Source: an uncultured Fibrobacter sp. (GTDB lineage: Bacteria; Fibrobacterota; Fibrobacteria; Fibrobacterales; Fibrobacteraceae). From it: DNA of 64,000 nucleotides. Below, in pieces: positions 6,493 to 15,014 of this stretch; within the stretch, counting starts at the first letter, position 1; every line of letters starts with the position of its first letter. The notes under the pieces were generated by a model. The model was given only the letters and a program-made list of their open reading frames with translations. It searched no databases and was not told where the DNA came from. The translations under genes and the position numbers were made by a program. Location: positions 1 to 64,000 of the forward strand of contig CAMJQW010000006.1 of NCBI GenBank assembly GCA_946408125.1. The letters run 5' to 3'.

Positions 6493-6669
6493 GAGTGTTC
6501 CAAATTTAACAAAAAATGCTGTTTTGTAAAGGCTTTGCCCCTTTTTACCCCCTTTTTAGCCTTGTTGTGTTTACATAAACGCTTTTGACAGGCGCAACCC
6601 GCATTTCGGGGCTTTCCCGCAAGCATTAATATATCTTCTTGGTGGTGCATGAGACTATTGGAGTCAACT

Positions 6670-9219
6670 ATGTTTGGAAAATTCTTGATGGGTGCCGCAA
6701 CGGTCGCGGCCCTTGCGGCTTCTGCCCAGGCCGAGGATTACAACTGGGGCAACGTCCGCTTCGACGGTGGCGGATTCGTGTCGGCGGTGATTTTTCACCC
6801 CAAGGCCGAAAACTTGCTCTACGCCCGCACCGACGTGGGCGGTATCTACCGTTTTGATTTTGCGAATAAAATCTGGATCCCGTTGATGGACTGGATTTCG
6901 GAAAACGACAAGGGCCTCTACGGTACCGAGGCGTTCGCGCTCGACCCGACGGACCCGAAGCGCATCTATGTGCTCGCGGGTACGGGATACTTTAGCCAGG
7001 GCCGTACCGCTGTGCTCCGCAGTGAGGACTACGGTGCCACCTGGGACACGAGTTACGTGGAAATGCTTGCGCACGGTAACGGCATGGGACGCCAGACCGG
7101 CGAAAAGCTCGCTGTGGACCCGAATAAGCCGAACATCATCTTTTGCGGTAGCCGCACCAAGGGCCTCTACAAGAGTACCGACTACGGCAAGACATGGACG
7201 AGCGCCTACAAGGTCGCGCTTTCCGATGCGAAGGAATCGAGCCTCAATAACGTGAACGGCATCAGCTTCGTGATGTTCGACGAATCGCAGGGCAAGAACT
7301 CCGACGGCTCGACCAAGACCATCTACATCGGTATTTCCGATACGAAGGACAACCTTCAGGTGAGTAATGACGGCGGTGCCACGTGGAAGACCGTTTCGGG
7401 AGTGCCTACTGGCCTGATGCCCCACCGCGCGAAGATTGTCGATGGCGACATGTTCGTCACTTTCGCCGATGGCCCGGGCCCGCACAATATCTCGAGAGGC
7501 GGTTTTTACAAGTATAACATCGCGGGCGGCACCTGGACCGACCTCACCCCGAGCGACTCGGTGACGCACGAACAGAGTCCCACCACCTACGAGAAGGATG
7601 AGAGTTCCTACGGCGGTGTCGCGATTGACCCGAAGGACAAGAACCATATCGTGATTTCGACGCTCGGCAAGTATACCGGCCGCCACCTCGCGAAGGATGC
7701 GGAAGGCAACGAGCGCGACAATTACGGCGACCGCATCTACACGACGATGGATGGCGGCAAGACGTGGATTCACGGCCAGCATTACGGTGACGGCGTCAAC
7801 ATCGATGCGAACGGCACGGACTGGATTCCGGGCAACGCCATCCACTGGGCGGGCTCGCTCGAAATCAACCCGTTCAACAACAAGCAGGCATGGGTCACGA
7901 GCGGTAACGGCATCTTCATGACGGACGACATTACTGCAAAGGTCCCCGTGTGGAAGTTCCAGTCCAAGGGTATCGAGGAGACTGTCCCGCTCGATATCGT
8001 GAGCATTCCGGGTGGCCCGCTGGTGACGGCGATTGGCGACTACGATGGCGCGACTTACACGAATATCAACGAGAGCGCAAAGCGCCATAAGCCTACGGTC
8101 GGCACTACCGAGAGCATGGGATATGCACCGCTCTCCGGCTCCCTGGTGCGCACTGGCATGATTACCGTGTATGGCCAGTACGACTCGCAGAACTTCAACG
8201 TGATGTACCGCTCCGAGGACATGGGCAAGACATGGGATAGCGTGAAGACGACGCTCAAGGGTGGCAAGGGCTGGATCGTGCTTTCTGCCGATGGCAAGGT
8301 GATGCTCCACAGGCCCGAGAATGCGACTTACCGCTCCGATGACAACGGCGCGACCTGGACTGCTGTTGAGACGGGAGAACAGACAAACTATTCGCATATC
8401 GTTGCCGACCCGGTGAACCCCGACGTGTTCTACGTGATGAACTCCATGGGCACGCTCTACAAGTCGACGGATGCGGGCAAGAATTTCGTGAAGCAGGAAG
8501 CCCGCCTGCAGAACGAGAGCGCGGGCGAATACTACAACGGAAGCAACTACATCCGCACGGTGCCGGGTAGGGAAGGCCACGTGTGGGTCCCGATGGACCA
8601 GGCGCAGGTCTGGCTCCAGAAGGGCTTCAGCGAGAACGGGCTTGCCTATACGGAAGATGGTGGCAAGACCTGGAACCGCTGCGAGGGCGCTTCGACGGCA
8701 ATTGCCGTGGGTATTGGCAAGGCCAAGGAAGGTGCCGACTACGAGACTATCTTTATCTGGGGTGCCGCGAAGGAAGGTGACCCGATCGGCATCTACCGCA
8801 GTACCGACAAGTGCAAGACTTTTGAACGCGTGAACGATGACATGCACCAGTTCGGCGGTCCGGGCAACGGAAACTTTGTCCAGGGTGACATGAATACCTT
8901 TGGCGTGGTGTACATGAGTACGGTGGGCCGCGGGCTTATCGTGGGCGCTCCCGAAGGGACCGAAATTGTCATGGGTAACAAGCGGGTTGCCTTGCCTGTA
9001 TCGCCCCGCCTGCAACAGGAAAAGCGCACGCTCCACGTGACGGCTCCGATGGGCGGAACGCTTGCTCTCTTTGCCGTGAATGGCAAGACGCTTCTTACGC
9101 AACCTGTTTCTGGCAACGCCTCCGTTTCGCTCGGGAAGCTTCCTGCGGGCCGCTATGTGGCGAAGTTGCTCGATGCGCACGGCAAGGTCCTTGCGAACAA
9201 GGCCCTGATGCTTCGATAG
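6670..9219 (+). CDS. Secreted GH74 xyloglucanase
   Basis: An 849-residue secreted glycoside hydrolase family 74 enzyme, predicted to cleave the beta-1,4-glucan backbone of xyloglucan. The signal peptide is MFGKFLMGAATVAALAASAQA. The double seven-bladed propeller is visible as repeated 'S.D.G.TW' blade motifs (DYGATWD, DYGKTWTS, DGGATWKT, DGGKTWIH, DMGKTWDS, DNGATWTA, DGGKTWNR). Catalytic Asp candidates are D55 (RTDVGG) and D457 (IGDYDG), at spacing expected for GH74. The last ~70 residues (GTLALFAVNGKTLL, LPAGRYVAKLLDAHGKV) resemble a type IX secretion C-terminal sorting domain. The start at 6670 is chosen from GGAG six bases upstream and the signal peptide; an earlier ATG at 6649 has no such signal. 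Confidence 0.92.
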   Translation: MFGKFLMGAATVAALAASAQAEDYNWGNVRFDGGGFVSAVIFHPKAENLLYARTDVGGIYRFDFANKIWIPLMDWISENDKGLYGTEAFALDPTDPKRIYVLAGTGYFSQGRTAVLRSEDYGATWDTSYVEMLAHGNGMGRQTGEKLAVDPNKPNIIFCGSRTKGLYKSTDYGKTWTSAYKVALSDAKESSLNNVNGISFVMFDESQGKNSDGSTKTIYIGISDTKDNLQVSNDGGATWKTVSGVPTGLMPHRAKIVDGDMFVTFADGPGPHNISRGGFYKYNIAGGTWTDLTPSDSVTHEQSPTTYEKDESSYGGVAIDPKDKNHIVISTLGKYTGRHLAKDAEGNERDNYGDRIYTTMDGGKTWIHGQHYGDGVNIDANGTDWIPGNAIHWAGSLEINPFNNKQAWVTSGNGIFMTDDITAKVPVWKFQSKGIEETVPLDIVSIPGGPLVTAIGDYDGATYTNINESAKRHKPTVGTTESMGYAPLSGSLVRTGMITVYGQYDSQNFNVMYRSEDMGKTWDSVKTTLKGGKGWIVLSADGKVMLHRPENATYRSDDNGATWTAVETGEQTNYSHIVADPVNPDVFYVMNSMGTLYKSTDAGKNFVKQEARLQNESAGEYYNGSNYIRTVPGREGHVWVPMDQAQVWLQKGFSENGLAYTEDGGKTWNRCEGASTAIAVGIGKAKEGADYETIFIWGAAKEGDPIGIYRSTDKCKTFERVNDDMHQFGGPGNGNFVQGDMNTFGVVYMSTVGRGLIVGAPEGTEIVMGNKRVALPVSPRLQQEKRTLHVTAPMGGTLALFAVNGKTLLTQPVSGNASVSLGKLPAGRYVAKLLDAHGKVLANKALMLR

Positions 9220-9242
9220 AATTCTTTACCTCAATGTAAAAT

Positions 9243-9271
9243 AAAACGCCTCGCATTTGCGGGGCGTTTTT
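9243..9271 (+). terminator. Rho-independent terminator after GH74
   Basis: AAAACGCCTCGC (9243-9254) pairs with GCGGGGCGTTTT (9259-9270) with one G-T wobble around ATTT, ending in five T. It lies 23 bases after the GH74 stop. Confidence 0.9.
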
Positions 9272-9300
9272 CTGTCTTCGATTTTAGGGACTGATTAGTC

Positions 9301-9427
9301 CAGCTTGAGCGTGCTCAGGCGGGTGTGTTCGACTTGGTCAAATTGTACTTTCGCTGCGCTCAAGTACCAAATGCTAGGCTCGGTCATATCCATGCAAGCA
9401 TGGCTGCGACTCTCGCCTTACGCATTT
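9301..9427. repeat. Intergenic hairpin cluster between GH74 and putP
   Basis: No gene is present. Stems seen: GAGC-GT-GCTC (9307-9316); GTACTT/AAGTAC (9345-9367); AAATGC (9369-9374) with GCATTT (9422-9427) enclosing CCATGC-AA-GCATGG (9390-9403). This sits downstream of two convergent genes, so it may protect 3' ends or be a mobile repeat; there is no clear T-run. Confidence 0.5.
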
Positions 9428-9439
9428 GTCGTCCTGAAT

Positions 9440-10981
9440 TTATAACTTTATATCACTTAATCTTGTTTTATCTACTTGTTCAAATTCTTCAATGATTTCT
9501 TTGCTGGGGGCTTTGGTGCAGAGGCTCACGATCACGATGGTCGCAAAGCTAAGCACGAAGCCGGGAACGAGCTCGTAAATCTGGAAGATTTCGGCGGAGA
9601 ATCCGGAGAGGTAGAACTTCCACACGAACGTCGTGATACCGCCCACGAGCATACCTGCGATGGCTGCCGGGAGGGTGGTGCGCTTCCAGAACAGGGCGAG
9701 GAGCATGATCGGTCCGAAGGTGGCGCCGAAGCCGCCCCAGGCGAAGCTCACGAGGCTCATCACCACGTCGAGGAAGCTCTTGCCCTGCTTGACGCCGTCG
9801 GCGCTGGGGGCTCCCTGCATGGCGACAATGACTGCGATAATCGTGATGACCACGACCACGCCGCGGCTCACCCACATGACTTCCTTGTTGGATGCGTTCT
9901 TGCGGAACAGGTGCTTGTAGAGGTCGTTACTGAAAGCAGAAGCGGAAACGAGCAGCTGCGAGTCGGCGGTACTCATGATGGCGGCGAGGATGGCTGCCAT
10001 GAGGATAGCGGCAACGGCCGGATGGCAGAGGGCCTGGCACAGGATCATGAAGATGCGTTCCGGGTCGGCGACGATAATGCCGTTTGCTTCCACGTAGTAG
10101 CGGCCGAGCAGGGCAATCATCACGACGGCGCCGAGGCAGATAGTCACCCAAGTCATGGCGATGCGGCGGGAGTGCTTGATTTCTTCGGCGTTCTTGATGC
10201 TCATGAAGCGCACGAGGATGTGCGGCATGCCGAAGTAGCCGAGACCCCAGGCGAGGCTGGAAATCAATGCGATAAGGCCGATGGACTTGCCCGTGGTGGC
10301 GTTCGTGAAGAGGCTCATCAGGTAGGGATTCTGCGCGTTCACGGCATCCATGGTGGCAGCAAATCCGCCCGAGCCGGCCATGATAATCGAGGGAATGGCG
10401 ACGACGGCAATAAGCATCATGATGGCCTGGATAAAGTCGGTCCAGCAGACGGCGAAGAAGCCTCCCATGAACGTGTAGCTCACCACGACGACGGCGCCGA
10501 GGATAAGGCCTGTGGTGTAGTTCATGCCGAAGATGGTGCCGAACAGCTTGGCGCTAGCGACAAAGCCCGAGACCGTGTAGAACAGGAAGAATGCGAGGAT
10601 GAAAATCGAGGCGATGACGCGGATGATTCCCTTCTTGTCGCGGAAGCGGTTCGAGAAAAAGTCGGGGAGGGTGATGGAGTCACCGCAGAAATGGCTGTAC
10701 TTGCGCAGGCGCTTGCCCACGATTTTCCAGTTGAGGTACGTGCCGATGACGAGACCGATGCCGATCCACGCTTCGGAGAAACCGCTCACGAACACGGCGC
10801 CCGGAAGGCCCATCAAAAGCCAGCCGCTCATGTCGGAGGCCTGGGCGGACATCGCGACCACCCACTTGTTCATACCGCGGTTGCCGAGGTAGTAGGCGTT
10901 CAGGCTGTTCGCCTTCTTGGAAAAGTAGAATCCGATGCCGAGCATCATCAGCAGGTACAGGATAAATACCGTCATTACCAT
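9440..10981 (-). CDS. putP: Sodium/proline symporter
   Basis: A 513-residue inner-membrane protein of the sodium:solute symporter family with about 13 transmembrane segments. The N-terminal part (ANSLNAYYLGNRGMNKWVVA, then SAQASDMSGWLLMGLPGA) matches PutP, the Na+-coupled proline importer, as does GLGYFGMPHILVRFMSI. Later, AAILAAIMSTADSQLLVSAS is the family's conserved Na+-site helix. AAGGAG lies 8 bases before the chosen ATG. It stands alone, convergent with GH74 and followed downstream by cysK on its upstream side. Proline is the likely substrate by family; another solute is possible. Confidence 0.9.
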   Translation of the reverse strand: MVMTVFILYLLMMLGIGFYFSKKANSLNAYYLGNRGMNKWVVAMSAQASDMSGWLLMGLPGAVFVSGFSEAWIGIGLVIGTYLNWKIVGKRLRKYSHFCGDSITLPDFFSNRFRDKKGIIRVIASIFILAFFLFYTVSGFVASAKLFGTIFGMNYTTGLILGAVVVVSYTFMGGFFAVCWTDFIQAIMMLIAVVAIPSIIMAGSGGFAATMDAVNAQNPYLMSLFTNATTGKSIGLIALISSLAWGLGYFGMPHILVRFMSIKNAEEIKHSRRIAMTWVTICLGAVVMIALLGRYYVEANGIIVADPERIFMILCQALCHPAVAAILMAAILAAIMSTADSQLLVSASAFSNDLYKHLFRKNASNKEVMWVSRGVVVVITIIAVIVAMQGAPSADGVKQGKSFLDVVMSLVSFAWGGFGATFGPIMLLALFWKRTTLPAAIAGMLVGGITTFVWKFYLSGFSAEIFQIYELVPGFVLSFATIVIVSLCTKAPSKEIIEEFEQVDKTRLSDIKL

Positions 10982-11018
10982 GGGGAGTCTCCTTTGTTTG
11001 GTTTATAGAAATATAAGC

Positions 11019-11942
11019 TTATTTTTCGGTCCAGAGCCAGGTGCTCAGGTAACGCTCGCCGGTGTCGGGGAGGAGCGCGACGATCCTCTTGCCCTTGAAT
11101 TCGGGGCGTTTTGCCACTGTGAGGGCGCATTCGAGAGCCGCTCCGGACGAAATCCCGACAAAGATGCCTTCTTCGCTTGCTGCCGCGCGGGCCGCACTTC
11201 CGGCCTTCTCGGTGCTGGTGAGGTACACTTCGTCGACCACCTTCGGGTCGTAGATTTTCGGGATGAAGTTCGCGCCGATTCCCTGGATTTTGTGCGGGCC
11301 CGCAACTCCCTTCGATATCATCGGGGAGTCATCGGGCTCGATGGCGATTACATAAACGTTCGGATTCTTTTCCTTGAGGAATTTCGCAGTTCCGCTCACC
11401 GTTCCGCCGGTACCCGCCGTCGCGATGAATACATCCACCTTGCCGTCGGTATCGCGCCAGATTTCGGGGCCCGTGGTGAGGTAGTGCGCTTCCGGGTTCG
11501 CCGGATTCTCGAACTGCTGCGGGATAAAACTCCCAGGGTTCTGCGCCGCAATCTCGTTCGCCTTCTCGATACAGCCCGCCATGCCCTTTGCGCCTTCGGT
11601 CAGCACGACCTCGGCACCGAGCGCTTTCAATAGCAGCCTGCGTTCCATGCTCATGGAATCGGGCATCGTAAGCACCACCTTGTAGCCCTTTACGGCCCCC
11701 ACGTAGGCGAGCCCGACGCCCGTGTTGCCGCTGGTCGGCTCGATAATGAGGGCGCCCGGCTTGAGTTTGCCCTCCTTTTCGGCGCGTTCAATCATGTTGA
11801 ACGCCACGCGGTCCTTCGCGCTTCCGAGCGGGTTGAAACTTTCGAGTTTTACGTAGACTTCGGCCCCGCCCTTGTTCAACTTGTTGATGCGTACGAGTGG
11901 TGTGTTGCCGATAGTTTCGAGAATGCTATTGAAAATTGCCAT
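11019..11942 (-). CDS. cysK: Cysteine synthase A (O-acetylserine sulfhydrylase)
   Basis: A 307-residue PLP enzyme making cysteine from O-acetylserine and sulfide. IGNTPLVRINKL, the PLP-lysine motif SFNPLGSAKDR (K43), EPTSGNTGVGLA, the glycine-rich phosphate loop GTGGTVSG, and the C-terminal ISSGAALECAL are all in their expected places. The start is set at ATG 11942 (MAIFNS) because GGAG lies 8 bases upstream; an upstream in-frame ATG at 11981 would add 13 atypical residues. Downstream, the putP start is 37 bases away on the same strand. Confidence 0.95.
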   Translation of the reverse strand: MAIFNSILETIGNTPLVRINKLNKGGAEVYVKLESFNPLGSAKDRVAFNMIERAEKEGKLKPGALIIEPTSGNTGVGLAYVGAVKGYKVVLTMPDSMSMERRLLLKALGAEVVLTEGAKGMAGCIEKANEIAAQNPGSFIPQQFENPANPEAHYLTTGPEIWRDTDGKVDVFIATAGTGGTVSGTAKFLKEKNPNVYVIAIEPDDSPMISKGVAGPHKIQGIGANFIPKIYDPKVVDEVYLTSTEKAGSAARAAASEEGIFVGISSGAALECALTVAKRPEFKGKRIVALLPDTGERYLSTWLWTEK

Positions 11943-12004
11943 AAAAAACTCCGTCGCGACACGTGCCGCAACGGATAACAATCTAGTATAATTTTTAGTG
12001 CGTT

Positions 12005-13225
12005 CTAGTTTCGCGGAGTGAATTCCGGAAGAATATTGAAATTGTTCCTACTCATAGTTTCCTGTTCGCTAACGATGGTTTCGAACGGGATTCCCGTGAA
12101 ATTCTTTACGGCACATCCAAATGCCTTCTCGATATATTCGTAATAAGAACCGTTTGTCGCTTCGCATTCCGCCTGGAAAACTTCCTTGGCCGAACCGGTA
12201 CCGTCATTGACTAGGTATACAATGCCGATGTCGGGTACTAGGAGGGTAGTCGTATTGGTTGAACGCCAGTCTCCGTATTTTGCGATATGACGCGTTACGC
12301 CGAATTCTTCCTGATAGATGCTTCCGGTACAGGTGTTGTCATCTTCGTTAAGGATGAATTTTTTACCTTCCGTCGTGAAGTGGTATTCTGCATCGTAGTT
12401 GATAAAAATGGTCATACCGTCGATTTCGTCTATTCGCGTTTTTTGCGGGAATGCCGATGCAAGACTGTCCAAAACCACGCGCTCTTCATCCGTAACATCC
12501 AGCGAATCCGTGTTGGGTTCAAGGATGAACATCCTGCTGGAATTCGCCTTGATACTGCTGTCGGGTTCCGATTTAGGAATGTCGTATTCCGTCGTATCTA
12601 CACCGTCTGCGATGGTGCCGCAGATATCGTTGGATTCCTTGGTGAAACTCTCGAGAAGCGTATCGAAGTTGATTGTGGAATCCGGCCCTGCCGTGACGCA
12701 TTCGCCTCTTGCATTGCATGTTCTAACGGAATCAGTTTTGGAAGCGTAGCAGAAAGCCTTTAAGTCTCCGTTCCCGCTACATACCGCATCCGGTGCGACA
12801 TCCACCAAGCCGGAATTACACGATTCCTGGAAAGCCTTGTAGATATCGTCGCAGGCGCTTCCGAAGTTGCGTAACCAGATTGTCCGTTCCATGGTTTCCC
12901 CGTCGGCAATGCTGATTCTCGCGAGGTATTCCCTCGTGTTGGCGTACTTGCCTGCTGAACAGGTCGCCTCCGCTCCGTTTTCCTTGCCGTAGACGGTGAG
13001 TTCGCCCATAGGAAGCGGAGCTCTCGCGGTAGCTTCTGTGGAGAATTCGATGTCCTGTTTTGTGGATTGATTTTTAGACGAGGAACTGCCACCCGAAGAA
13101 CTGCTGATCTCGGCGATGGCGTTCGGATCGATGGTCGCCCCTGCGGTCGAGGATTCGTCCGAGGAACAGGCTGCGAATGCGATTAGGGCAAAGCCCCCTG
13201 CTATGAAAAGATTCTTCTTAAGCAT
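12005..13225 (-). CDS. Large lipoprotein paired with a TIGR02147 regulator
   Basis: A 406-residue lipoprotein. The signal peptide ends at IAFAAC (Cys20), followed by a Ser-rich tether (SSSSGGSSSS) and a globular part with nine or more cysteines that could form disulfides. I do not recognise the domain. It starts one base after the stop of the TIGR02147-family gene, with GGAG in that gene's last codons as ribosome site, so the pair is one operon and probably translationally coupled. The arrangement, a regulator directly followed by a Ser-tethered lipoprotein, suggests the regulator controls a surface protein, but no function can be assigned. Confidence 0.85.
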   Translation of the reverse strand: MLKKNLFIAGGFALIAFAACSSDESSTAGATIDPNAIAEISSSSGGSSSSKNQSTKQDIEFSTEATARAPLPMGELTVYGKENGAEATCSAGKYANTREYLARISIADGETMERTIWLRNFGSACDDIYKAFQESCNSGLVDVAPDAVCSGNGDLKAFCYASKTDSVRTCNARGECVTAGPDSTINFDTLLESFTKESNDICGTIADGVDTTEYDIPKSEPDSSIKANSSRMFILEPNTDSLDVTDEERVVLDSLASAFPQKTRIDEIDGMTIFINYDAEYHFTTEGKKFILNEDDNTCTGSIYQEEFGVTRHIAKYGDWRSTNTTTLLVPDIGIVYLVNDGTGSAKEVFQAECEATNGSYYEYIEKAFGCAVKNFTGIPFETIVSEQETMSRNNFNILPEFTPRN

Positions 13226-13226
13226 A

Positions 13227-14051
13227 TTATTTCTCCTTCACTTTGCCTGTGCAAGGGAATAGTTGAAAATTGATTCGGTAGACCTGGTCCAAGTCCTTGT
13301 ACTCGTTCGCTATATCGACGACCTTCTTGCAGCAGGCGTTCACCTCTTCGACGATGCGGCTATACGCTTCTTCGCATACGCCGAGTGTCGCCCCGGTGAT
13401 GAACCTTTCGCTTGCATTGTAGCGGTCTACCGCACGTACGGCCATGTTGCCCATCTCCTTGTGCATTGCGCGGATGGCGATGGGGATTGCTTCCGGCGAA
13501 CCGATGACGGTCTGTTCGGTCTGCGAATAAACCTTGTCTCCGTTCTTCTCCAAAAATCCAGCCTTCACCAGGAAGGCGAGGATGTCGCGGACTTCTTCGG
13601 CAGAAACGTATTCCTTGCATTCTTCGGCGATGTCGCGCGGGCGAGCCCCCGGCATCATCGGCGCGAGCTCGCGGATCACGGGATACTTCCAGGATTCATA
13701 ATACTGGAAGGCGTCGCTGTCGACGACGCGGACCTTGTGTTCCCGCGCGATGCGTTCCATTTCGAGGAGCTCTGCTTTCTTGACGGAATCCTTCGTGGCA
13801 TTTCCGAAGGCGACGAGGTGGGCGAAATATTCGCTTTCATACCCGCTTAACCCCATGGCTCTGGAAACTTGGGGAATCTTGACCTTGGAAAGTTTGCTTT
13901 GGCCGATGCAGACGAGCTTCAGAAAATTCGGCGATGAAAACCCGGCGAGCTTGCAGAATTCGCGCCACGAGAATGCACCGTGTGTTTTACGGTAATCGTA
14001 AAAATCCTGCATGAAGAGGCGGTAATCCCTGTATTCGGTAATGGGTTTCAT
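13227..14051 (-). CDS. TIGR02147-family protein, probable regulator
   Basis: A 274-residue cytoplasmic protein of the TIGR02147 family, abundant in Fibrobacter. The opening MKPITEYRDYRLFMQDFYDY and 'FSWREFCKLAGFSSPNFLKL' (a helix-turn-helix-like segment, residues 26-45) are diagnostic, with a C-terminal DUF4423-like half. The family is presumed to be transcriptional regulators. The ATG at 14051 has no Shine-Dalgarno, but TTGACT-N17-TAATTT ends six bases before it, so the message may be leaderless. The -35 is one arm of a 6+6 inverted repeat (14071-14086), a plausible autoregulatory operator. It is followed one base later by its partner lipoprotein. Confidence 0.85.
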   Translation of the reverse strand: MKPITEYRDYRLFMQDFYDYRKTHGAFSWREFCKLAGFSSPNFLKLVCIGQSKLSKVKIPQVSRAMGLSGYESEYFAHLVAFGNATKDSVKKAELLEMERIAREHKVRVVDSDAFQYYESWKYPVIRELAPMMPGARPRDIAEECKEYVSAEEVRDILAFLVKAGFLEKNGDKVYSQTEQTVIGSPEAIPIAIRAMHKEMGNMAVRAVDRYNASERFITGATLGVCEEAYSRIVEEVNACCKKVVDIANEYKDLDQVYRINFQLFPCTGKVKEK

Positions 14052-14057
14052 ATCTAT

Positions 14058-14086
14058 AAATTAGGTTGTTTTGACTCGAAAGTCAA
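14058..14086 (-). promoter_or_regulatory. Promoter with palindromic -35 for the TIGR02147 operon
   Basis: On the minus strand TTGACT (14081-14086) and TAATTT (14058-14063) are spaced by 17 bases. The -35 is the first arm of the inverted repeat TTGACT-N4-AGTCAA (14071-14086). The -10 ends 6 bases before the start codon. Confidence 0.55.
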
Positions 14087-14283
14087 TAATTCTACTATAC
14101 AAAAATTAAGAATTCTGTTAAAAATTAACGGATTTCAGTTATAAAATCAAGAAATTTTCTCTAAATTATACAAAGCGTATTATTTGGGGGAGGGCGTTGT
14201 CTTTTGAAGTCAAAAAAATCTACATTGACGGGACAAAGACACAAGACAGGGTTTCTCGGAACCCGCAACCCAAAGAGGAAACT

Positions 14284-14823
14284 ATGGCAAACAAGTACGC
14301 CGGAACACAGACCGAAAAGAACCTCCAGGCCGCCTTCGCAGGTGAATCCCAGGCTCGCAACAAGTACACCTACTTCGCCAGCTGCGCGAAGAAGGAAGGC
14401 TTCGAACAGATCGCGGAAATCTTCCTGAAGACTGCCGACAACGAGAAGGAACACGCCAAGCTGTGGTTCAAGGAACTCGACGGTATCGGCGACACCGCTG
14501 CCAACCTGAAGGCTGCCGCCGACGGCGAGAACTACGAATGGACCGACATGTACGAAGACTTCGCGAAGACCGCCGAAGCCGAAGGCTTTGCGGCCCTCGC
14601 CAAGAAGTTCCGTGCCGTCGCCGCTATCGAGAAGCGCCACGAAGAACGCTACCGCGCTTTGCTCAAGAACGTGGAAACTGCCGCCGTGTTCGAGAAGAGC
14701 GAAGTCAAGGTATGGGAATGCCGCAACTGCGGTCATATCGTCGTAGGCACCAAGGCCCCGGCCGCCTGCCCCGTCTGCGCCCACCCACAGTCTTTCTTCG
14801 AAGTGACTGCTGAGAATTACTAA
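14284..14823 (+). CDS. rbr: Rubrerythrin
   Basis: A 179-residue cytoplasmic non-haem iron protein that reduces hydrogen peroxide in anaerobes. The N-terminal four-helix domain carries the diiron ligands ([37 protein letters not shown]), and the C-terminal rubredoxin-like domain has CRNCG and CPVCA knuckles. Length and order match classical rubrerythrin. Start chosen at ATG 14284 after AGAGGAA; a longer frame from 14197 gives non-homologous residues. Codon use is strongly biased to C-ending codons, suggesting high expression. Fits an anaerobic organism. Confidence 0.95.
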   Translation: MANKYAGTQTEKNLQAAFAGESQARNKYTYFASCAKKEGFEQIAEIFLKTADNEKEHAKLWFKELDGIGDTAANLKAAADGENYEWTDMYEDFAKTAEAEGFAALAKKFRAVAAIEKRHEERYRALLKNVETAAVFEKSEVKVWECRNCGHIVVGTKAPAACPVCAHPQSFFEVTAENY

Positions 14824-14837
14824 GAGCCGAATGCCGC

Positions 14838-14969
14838 AAAGACATGCTGGCATGTCTTTATGGCTGAGGCGAAAAGTAATGCGCTTTGCGCAATTACTAG
14901 ACTACTAATTTACTAGACTACTAATAGCACCGAAGGTGCCCACGCAGAAACTAGTTGAAAACTAGTTTC
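14838..14969. repeat. Hairpin array with a 15-base direct repeat
   Basis: Non-coding. Stems: AAAGACATGC-TG-GCATGTCTTT (14838-14859); AGTAAT-GCGC/GCGC-ATTACT (14875-14898); GCACC-GAA-GGTGC (14927-14939); GAAACTAGTT-GAA-AACTAGTTTC (14947-14969). Between them a 15-base unit at 14895-14909 is repeated exactly at 14911-14925. Confidence 0.65.
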
Positions 14970-14988
14970 AAGTGTTGGGAGAGTCTTA

Positions 14989-15007
14989 GGGAGGGTGGAA
15001 CCCTCCC
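14989..15007 (+). terminator. Strong hairpin, probable terminator between convergent genes
   Basis: GGGAGGG (14989-14995) pairs with CCCTCCC (15001-15007) around TGGAA, then TTGTCT. It lies just before the 3' end of the convergent FISUMP gene. The T-run is weak. Confidence 0.55.
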
Positions 15008-15014
15008 TTGTCTA

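Noticed and set aside
6664-9180. 838-residue open frame antisense to GH74
   Set aside because: It is a shadow of the opposite coding strand: composition rich in His, Arg, Val and Ala, no ribosome site, no recognisable motif, and full overlap with a clear GH74 gene.
9476-11008. 510-residue His/Asp/Glu-rich frame opposite putP
   Set aside because: Composition is an antisense artefact of a membrane protein gene; no ribosome site or domain.
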